A stretch of 16,653 bases of DNA from NCBI GenBank assembly GCA_016800925.1, contig JABCPU010001082.1, forward strand, positions 1 through 16,653, in the 5' to 3' direction. The position numbers were made by a program, and so were the translations under genes. Positions 10,901-16,653 of this stretch are shown here, in pieces. The notes under the pieces were generated by a model. That model did no database searches, had not been told where the DNA came from, and saw nothing but the letters and a program-made list of their open reading frames with translations. Within the stretch, counting starts at the first letter, position 1, and every line of letters starts with the position of its first letter. The stretch is from Suillus spraguei. Taxonomy: Eukaryota; Basidiomycota; Agaricomycetes; Boletales; Suillaceae.

Positions 10901-12194
10901 ACGCATCCATAGTAAAGGCATGTCTTGGAAATTAAGTGCATTTCCGGTCTTCTCCCTTTTTCCACCACCTCTGGAACAAATTATCAGATAATAATCTTCC
11001 AGTGCAGGGGATACATACACATCTGAATGACTACCAGCAAACCAAACTTCCTTTACGGTATCCTTAACATGATCTTCCTTCGAGCATTCGTCCTTAGGAG
11101 GTGGCACGAACTGAGATTTCGGTCGATCGCTCATGCCTCCATAAACATACTCGGGCAGGAATTTCACCCTGCGCTCGTCTAGTGCAAGTGCATGGCGAAA
11201 GTAGCAAATGTGATCACACGTATCGGTGGACGGTAGAATCTTCTCCTTCTTGATGCCAACAGACGAAACGGTATCCCTATACAGTGTATTAATTATGCTG
11301 GCGTACTTGCACTCGAGGATGACACTCACCATACACCGATGAAATGTATCACCACGCTTGGTCTCGAGAACGTCGATTTGAATCCTGCCGCAAGTAACTT
11401 GTCCTGTTTCTTTCCGCTGTTGATAGCAGAGTAAAGGTCGAAGGCACTATTGACATTAGCTGGTCACTTAAGAACGATTACCAAATACACTCACTAGGCA
11501 ATTTGTTCTAGATTTCCGGGTAATATGAGCCCCATCTATCAGAAGACTAATGAACAAGAAAGATCGTAGACCATAAATCAAAGTTGATGGATACTTCGTG
11601 GATCATTCCTGCCAATGCACGAACTTGGTATGCACCTCTCGAAACCCTAGTATTGGATTGTAGTACAGTTGGCTGTGCAACGTTTGAGGAACTTACCAAA
11701 CAAGAAAATCTTATCACCGGGCTGGTACGTGTCTGAGAGCCATCTGTAGGCGTCCCTAATGGTTTGACTGATATTGCTTTACTGCCGTCACCCCGAGCCA
11801 TGAAAGATCAAAGATACGATACTTACAATGCAAAGGCCAGATCAAAGACACTCGAGACCTGCTTCATCAAGTGTGTATGTCCCTTAGCATACGTTCCTAC
11901 ACCACTATTGTAGTACGTTAACTGTTCGCTATACTTTACCATCTCGCCATATAGTTCGACGATATTGGTATTCTGAGTATAGATACTTATTGTCAGGAAC
12001 ATCAAAAGGCATGTGCGTCGGACGACCTACTTTATCACCATACTTGTTTGATGTCCCGTCTGTAGATATGAATAATCGTCATCGAAAGCTGCAAGTTAAA
12101 ACGCCCACCGATGCAAATAACCAGGTTTCTCCCTTTTACTGAGTCCCTGGGCATTTACACGATGCTGAAGGGCCTCGGATGAGCTAGTAGACAT
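7951..12194 (-). CDS. DUF2235 (Tle1-like hydrolase) with armadillo-type repeats, copy B
   Basis: A predicted intracellular alpha/beta hydrolase of the DUF2235 family (related to phospholipase Tle1) with a C-terminal helical repeat region. Exons (minus): 12194-12109 (RNLVICI), 12059-12031 (DGTSNKYGDK), 11972-11827 (YYNSGVGTYA), 11767-11697 (LSDTYQPGDKIFLF), 11646-11595 (nucleophile motif and RALAGMIHE), 11535-11495, 11446-11330 (FSRPSVVIHFIGVW), 11276-11019 (DTVSSVGI, TDTCDHICYFRHALALDE, VWFAGSHSDV), 10970 on (GGG, MPLLWM), about 10845-10732, 10683-10399 (LPGQKIHASVLF, YVDRLAFMCSF). The 10337-10116 exon (VRKVNALGTLEALL) joins in phase and leads into about ten armadillo-like exons down to TGA 7951-7953. 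Odd: the frame is broken between the 12194 ATG and RNLVICI, at 11642-11644, 10859-10862, near 10490, 9688-9693, 9504-9506 and 8971-8975, and is unresolved near 8570-8620. Family is clear; whether it is functional is not. Confidence 0.8.
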
Positions 12195-13120
12195 AATAAT
12201 CTTGGATGAAGCGAAGTTGTTAGCGATCCCCAATTTAGAGCTATAATAGTAGTTGAAATGCGCGCGAGATGTTGGACAGGTTCCCTTGCATCGACAACGT
12301 TTTATATTGTGCTAGATAGGGCATGCCCATGACAGTGCGGTCATAGGATAACCTGTGCATAGACTGCGTGCAGCGCACGTGGACACTACACCCAGGCCTC
12401 CTGAAGAAGCACCACACTAGATCTATGAAAACTGCGGTACGATTCGATGCAATACCATGCTGCAAACCTCATGATTCGAGCAGCTGATGCACGGCAAGCA
12501 TGCACAACATCCTCGGCGTCAGATGCAACGTTGGGCGTCTTGTTCTCTTTTTGCGACGCAGAATGCAGGGGCTGGATCTGGAAGTGATGAACGAAGATGG
12601 AAGACAATGAGGTTGCATCGCGAGGACACCAAAAATCTAGGGTGGAGATGAACTCGTTGAAAGCATGAACTAACAGTTACGTACAAGGCTTAAATCATAC
12701 CATATTATGCATCCCAAATTCTTGTAGGGTAGAAGTGACTCTGCGACTCACATGACTTGCGAAGCTTTCAAAGATCAACCGGTCCTTGCCCTCAATCCAG
12801 GTGAACAGAAGTTCGCATCCAGTGTTACTTGAAGTGTAAGATGATCGTTCGCGACATTCAATCGAACAACGCAGAACTGGCAATTCTCGATCTACGCAGA
12901 CTGTTTCTGGAAGTTTCCCCCTTCGTGCTGCGCGGGACCAGGTGTTACCTCGGGCATGCACCAGCATGGTAGAAGAATGGTCATAAATCGCAGGCGTAGT
13001 CGAAGATGCAACCGTTACGCCATTAATAAGTCTGAGAACATTCGTAAAGCGCTAGCCAGGATGCCTGCAGATCGAGCGCCCGGGAAAGCGTGATGCAACG
13101 TGTTTCGAGAAGGCATGATG
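11168..13120 (+). repeat. Large direct repeat, right copy (partner at 1-1978)
   Basis: Right-hand partner of the repeat at 1-1978, covering DUF2235 exons 1 to 8 (in part), the 5' flank, and the METTL16 3' end. This copy is the better preserved for METTL16, and for DUF2235 each copy has indels the other lacks. The true homology of the duplicated unit is longer, since METTL16 and glycosidase relics in the left unit at 7021-7518 continue the same gene order. Confidence 0.92.
12195..12694. other. Intergenic region between METTL16 and DUF2235 copy B
   Basis: Five hundred bases between the METTL16 stop (12695) and the DUF2235 start (12194), both on the minus strand. It aligns with 1031-1570. It presumably holds the METTL16 3' end and the DUF2235 promoter. 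No conserved open frame is shared by both copies. Confidence 0.5.
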
Positions 13121-14539
13121 TTCTGTAAGGTCGGGTTGGACACGCGAGCGCAGGTCTGGGCAGTGATAAATTAAATAGCTGGCGTGATGGTGGAGTCAAC
13201 AAAAAATCATACATCAGGAAGCCTAGCATCATGGAATGACCAGCCAATGGCCCAACGACGAGTTTGACCCTGGACAAACTCTGTTATAGCATAGTTGTCT
13301 ACCTTGCGTCATCAAGTCAGTTAGGAAACCGCGGAGTTCCGCAACGCACGCACGCCGTGTTCCCGAAAGAGGGAAACAAGATCAGGAATTGATGACATCT
13401 TCCCAAGCATAGAAGTGTACCACCTATGGGCACGCATCAGCATGTCTGAAGTCAAACTGTCGATACAAACAGGTCACCGGCACTTCGTCTTCAACTGTAG
13501 GCTTTCTGAGAAAATCCGAGCAACAAAATTTGTCTCTCCCCCTGGTGTTATCATCTCCACTTCTGCTCCGGAGCAAACCTGAGTCAATTGGTTAAATTCT
13601 TTTATATGCGTCAACACTGTCTTTCTCACTGCATTCGGACCAAACTCCTTGAATTCGGCAGAGCGTGAAACATCCTCGGTGCTGCTATAAAATGGTGGGT
13701 TACACATGGTGAAGTCAAAATCCATTAGACTTGTATGCAGTGGTTGAAGAATAGGTCCATCAGCCTGTACACGCTCGACAACAATGCGACTGTCCAAAGA
13801 ATTCTGAGAGATATTTTGTTTGGCGATTTGGACGGACCGTTCGTCGATATCTGAACCATATGTCCCCGTCACATTTGAAAGCATACTGTCATAGTGCTTA
13901 CCGGTAGCTACGAAGTTCCAAGTGTGTTCAATGCCACAAGCTAACAACGGGTAGATTGCCGAAGCACCGGTACCACTGAATGATGTTTGTTCCACTACAT
14001 TCAAACAGGAGAAATGTGACGCACATATCAAGCCCTCTGATGGTGGCGGAACTGCAAGTGAATTTCACTATGTCTTGTAGCCAAAGAACATAGTTTAATC
14101 TGTATACCAGATTTCCCGTGTTTTAGCCTTTCTGCGTCGATTTTCTAGGAAATGAAAGTACCTGTTTGGCACCTAATGCGCATTTAATGCGAGGTAAAAA
14201 GAAGTTCGCAACCATAAGACTCACTGGAGGGCAGAGTCTATCGTCCGGTAGGGTTAACGAAAGGCCATAGTCCAGACGAAAGAGAGCTTCTGTTAAACGC
14301 CTGCCCTTATTAGTGTACCACAACAAACGGAGCTTGAATTTATTATCGCTCACTTTTGTGCAGGAAGGCTTTTGAAATTTATTGTACTTGATCCTGTATG
14401 GTTGATGAAGACACTGGACAATTTTAGTATCTCTCTGAAGCTTTCGCCTGATAAACGCGTACTGTGGTCTGAGTGGAGGGTAGCGCCTTGCAAGATCAGC
14501 AAAATCAGGAGGTTTGCTGTACGGATTGCGAGGATGCAT
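12695..14539 (-). CDS. METTL16: METTL16-type U6 snRNA N6-adenosine methyltransferase
   Basis: SAM-dependent RNA methyltransferase; known relatives methylate the U6 snRNA ACAGA box (and MAT2A hairpins in vertebrates), acting mainly in the nucleus. Eleven exons (minus): 14539-14463, 14413-14354, 14300-14225, 14172-14162, 14099-14025, 13975-13902, 13850-13630, 13578-13478, 13423-13354, 13302-13213, 13155-12695, with introns of 49-62 bp. Joined, they give the family start MHPRNPYSKPPDFADLARR, RLTEALFRLDYGLSL, VPNRLNYVLWLQDIV, the SAM site GLDIGTGAS (97-105), TDIDE, the catalytic NPPF (175-178), EMITPGGE, RWYTSMLGK, and EFVQGQTRRWAIGWSF. The C-terminal part has NTWSRAARR and IFESFASHVSRR. About 438 residues, normal for fungi. 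An in-frame ATG at 14602 would add 21 residues; I chose 14539 because the family starts at MHPRN. Odd: one base seems missing at about 13044-13050 in the last exon; read as is, the frame ends at 13015 (331 residues), losing the C-terminal domain but keeping the catalytic core. Confidence 0.9.
14162..14172 (-). other. 11-nt micro-exon of METTL16
   Basis: Eleven bases, GTGCCAAACAG on the minus strand, sit between a TTAG acceptor (intron 14224-14173, 52 bp) and a GTACTT donor (intron 14161-14100, 62 bp). They supply V-P-N and two bases of the R codon in PPVPNRLNY, a motif conserved in METTL16 proteins. Leaving the exon out, or extending the previous exon, destroys the motif and the frame. Confidence 0.85.
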
Positions 14540-14602
14540 GTAATGTAATTCCCAAGAGTGCAGTGGCGATGCCAGGCTCTGGAGATGTCGGAGTCTCGCC
14601 AT

Positions 14603-15179
14603 TCACTAGCGGATGACTAAGCGAGAAAGCAAATTTAAAGTATGTCTGTATACCGTTACGAACAAAGACGCCAAAAAGACGCGGTTACCAGCCAGGAGCT
14701 GTATTGGATATATTATGACAAGCCTATACTATTATGATATATAGGGTGTCTGAGGATGACATATTGGTGTGTGAGTGGAAAGGTTGGGCCGATCAGGTGA
14801 CATGACTGGTGCCGATTGCAACATTCCGGACTCGGAATGTACTCTCCGTCTCAGTTTTCGTTGTTTGCTGCGGTATGTATATATAGAAATTCTCTCTCTC
14901 AGGCGTGGCAAGAGATTAGCTGCAGCCGCATATACAACTATGTGACGCACTCGCACCCCGTGAGTCAGCTGATTGTGGCCCCACTACTGGCAAGACCTGC
15001 ACCATAGGCAACCGGTCATACGTACTGAATTCACATGGCGATACTACTTGATAACAGGCCACGCTCCGAACCTTCTCCGAGGGGACGAACCATTTATACT
15101 AGTGAAACCGTTGAAACAATGTTAGTATCCCATACAGGCTCATCCCACCTTACCCGAGGGCGCGACTGCACTGGCAAGA
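14603..15179. promoter_or_regulatory. Shared divergent promoter region, METTL16 and secreted protein
   Basis: This 577-base gap separates two genes read away from each other, so it should hold both promoters. A TATATATA-like stretch at 14877-14886 (plus) and another AT-rich stretch at 14732-14743 are the only core-promoter-like elements I can see. Small open frames inside (e.g. 14732-14956 minus, 14816-15007 plus) show no family features and look accidental. Confidence 0.45.
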
Positions 15180-16653
15180 ATGTCACGTCTGACTTTTGCA
15201 GTGCTCAGTGGCATACGGCTTCTTGCTGGTGTATCAGCTCAAACATGGTGAGCATTCTTCACTTGGATAGACCGACCACAAAATTGTGTGACCAACATTT
15301 TTGACCCCCTTCCAAAGGTGTAATAAAAACTACATGGCTAGCCAGCCAGTTGTTCCACCAGGAGGAAATTTCCCCATCCCAGCTGTATCAGAGGACCCGC
15401 TTCTTGCCTTCCGGTGTGCGGCTGCTATAAAGCCTTACTTGGAAGAGGATATAGGCAAACCTGCAGGCATTCTCATTGATTCACCCGTTGTGTACTCAGA
15501 GATAGTCGGGGCACAGCTAATCGACCTCCCTACAGGGCCTCTATACAGTGCAGGGAACTTGAATGTCACTGTAAGCCTGAACGGAAAGACTCTCGTCAAT
15601 GCGCTCGTGCCACTCAATGCTTCTGCATACGAGTTATCATTTAGTCTTGGTGGAATCACTCCTCAGATGACCCCATACAACCTTTCTTGCGAAGCCACCT
15701 ATCTTGCAAGCAATTCATCGTCATCTCAGACCTATAGCGCTTCAGCAGCTCTTTCTGTACTCCCTAATCCGACAAACAGCTCCGTGACCAAGATGGATTT
15801 GAGGACTGGAGCACTTCTGGTAAAGCCGGCAACTGGCCTGGGAGGAGAGTACGAGCCAATCTTTCCGATTGGCTTTTATACGACCTTTGATGGGTACCTC
15901 TCAACAAATATTTCGGTGGTTGATACGTTGAAGCAACAAGGGTAGGTTTCCTATGTGATCGTCCATACACATCTGATCCCAGCCTTTAGGTTCAACATTG
16001 TATGTTTTTTTAATGTTTGCATGGAGGAGTGAGTGCTTACTGCTAGCGCAGATTCATATTGTCCCCACATTTGACAATATGACAGCATTTGAAATGGTTC
16101 TTGATCGTATGCAAGAAGTCGGCATGTATCTCATGTACGATATGAGATACACCTACATGAACAGTACTTCCGTGATGGAGCAGGTAAATTCCATCAAGTA
16201 CCGCCCAACCTCTATTATGGTACACTGGTGACGAACCAGACGGAACCTCGGACCCACTGAACGCCACGAGTATTGCATACGACCTCATTTACAGCCTGGA
16301 TGGTTACCATCCTGTCAGTCTTGTGCTGAATTGCCAGGACTACGAATGGGCCTCGTACACCGCAGGCACAGATATCGTCATGCAAGATGTGTACATGATC
16401 GGAAACAATGTCACCTGGTCCAATGAGTGGAACACAACTTGCACACCTGACTATGGTGACTGCGGTTGCGATAATTGTTTCAGCATTCTTGCTGGAGATA
16501 GTGCTGCTGTTTCACCCAACACCACCTATTATGGGAGCACCGTCCCCGCAAATAGCGGTATCGGTTCGTACTTCGATATCAGCGACCGGGTGTCCAGCTT
16601 CAAAAATCGATTGGAGGTGATGGATGGGAACGTACCAAGGCGGTATGGACTGA
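15180..16653 (+). CDS. Secreted glycosidase-superfamily-like protein (TIM-barrel type), 3' end outside window
   Basis: A predicted secreted glycoprotein of an agaric family usually placed in the (trans)glycosidase fold. Exons: 15180-15247 (signal peptide MSRLTFAVL..LLAGVSA, likely cut after residue 20), 15342-15941, 15990-15999 (10 nt), 16052 to the edge. Exon 2 gives a beta-rich N-terminal part (QPVVPPGGNFPIPA, FRCAAAIKPYLEEDIG, MDLRTGALLVKPA) then FPIGFYTTFDGYLS, QGFNIIHIVPTFDNMTAF, MYLMYDMRYTYMN, WYTGDEPDGTSDPLNAT, GYHPVSLVLNCQDY, DIVMQDVYMIGNN and a Cys-rich DYGDCGCDNC. At least ten N-glycosylation sequons fit secretion. The substrate is unknown; the DEP in TGDEPDG is a candidate acidic site. 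Odd: a frame break at about 16211-16217 just before WYTGDEP and another near 16619-16624; about 30 residues rich in S/T/G/N between DNC and FDISDRV look like an extra loop. A dead copy lies at 7328-7518. Confidence 0.78.
15990..15999 (+). other. 10-nt micro-exon of the secreted protein gene
   Basis: GTTCAACATT lies between a TTTAG acceptor (intron 15942-15989, 48 bp) and a GTATGT donor (intron 16000-16051, 52 bp). It joins the phase-2 end of exon 2 to a phase-0 exon 4, giving QGFNIIHIVPTFDN. The QGFN segment is expected for this protein family, and no other reading keeps the frame. Confidence 0.8.

Noticed and set aside
12695..12967. A stand-alone 90-residue gene
   Set aside because: NTWSRAARR and IFESFASHVSRR match the C-terminal region of fungal METTL16 and follow on directly from exon 11 apart from one missing base.
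13474..14031. A single long open frame as the complete methyltransferase
   Set aside because: It reads through two 51-bp in-frame introns and starts inside an intron; the conserved upstream exons and the WYTSMLGK and TEFVQGQ exons prove a longer spliced gene.
14123..14602. A separate 159-residue protein upstream of the methyltransferase
   Set aside because: It contains MHPRN and RLTEALFRLDYGLSL, both METTL16 N-terminal motifs, interrupted by introns with clear branch sites; it is the 5' part of the same gene.
16408..16620. Plus-strand 70-residue open frame near the right edge
   Set aside because: It is an out-of-frame shadow of the secreted protein, whose true frame gives NVTWSNEW, DYGDCGCDNC and FDISDRV.

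Overview
The window looks like genomic DNA of a mushroom-forming basidiomycete (Agaricomycetes). Genes are cut by many 46-62 bp introns with GTRNGY-like donors, CTRAY/CTAAC-like branch sites and YAG acceptors, and the recognisable families are typical of agarics: a METTL16-type RNA methyltransferase, a DUF2235 (Tle1-like) hydrolase joined to armadillo repeats, a secreted TIM-barrel-type glycosidase relative, and a WD40/TPR protein. No species can be named from sequence alone.

Layout. (1) 1-1030, minus: first exons of a DUF2235 gene, copy A, running off the left edge. (2) 1031-1570: its upstream flank. (3) 1571-1978, minus: broken 3' end of a METTL16 copy. (4) 1979-7020: about 5 kb of unrelated DNA carrying a disrupted WD40/TPR gene (2044-3850, minus) and a long stretch with no gene I can name. 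(5) 7021-7096, minus: another METTL16 fragment, continuing the same broken copy. (6) 7328-7518, plus: a dead fragment of the secreted glycosidase-like gene. (7) 7951-12194, minus: DUF2235-armadillo gene, copy B. (8) 12695-14539, minus: full-length METTL16, 11 exons. (9) 15180 to the right edge, plus: the secreted glycosidase-like gene, transcribed away from METTL16.

The main structural point is that the order DUF2235 - METTL16 - secreted glycosidase occurs twice in direct orientation. The right-hand unit is nearly complete. The left-hand unit is decayed, its METTL16 part has lost most of its 5' exons, and 5 kb carrying the WD40/TPR gene lies between two neighbouring parts of that METTL16 copy.

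Splicing can be worked out closely for METTL16 and the secreted protein, and both need a micro-exon (11 and 10 nt). Coding regions throughout the window carry one-base gains or losses, often in short homopolymers, even in the otherwise well-conserved METTL16. This raises the question of sequencing or assembly errors versus true decay. Left-hand copies also carry stop codons from TGG to TGA changes and are real pseudogenes. I see no rRNA, tRNA, CRISPR or bacterial-type signals.
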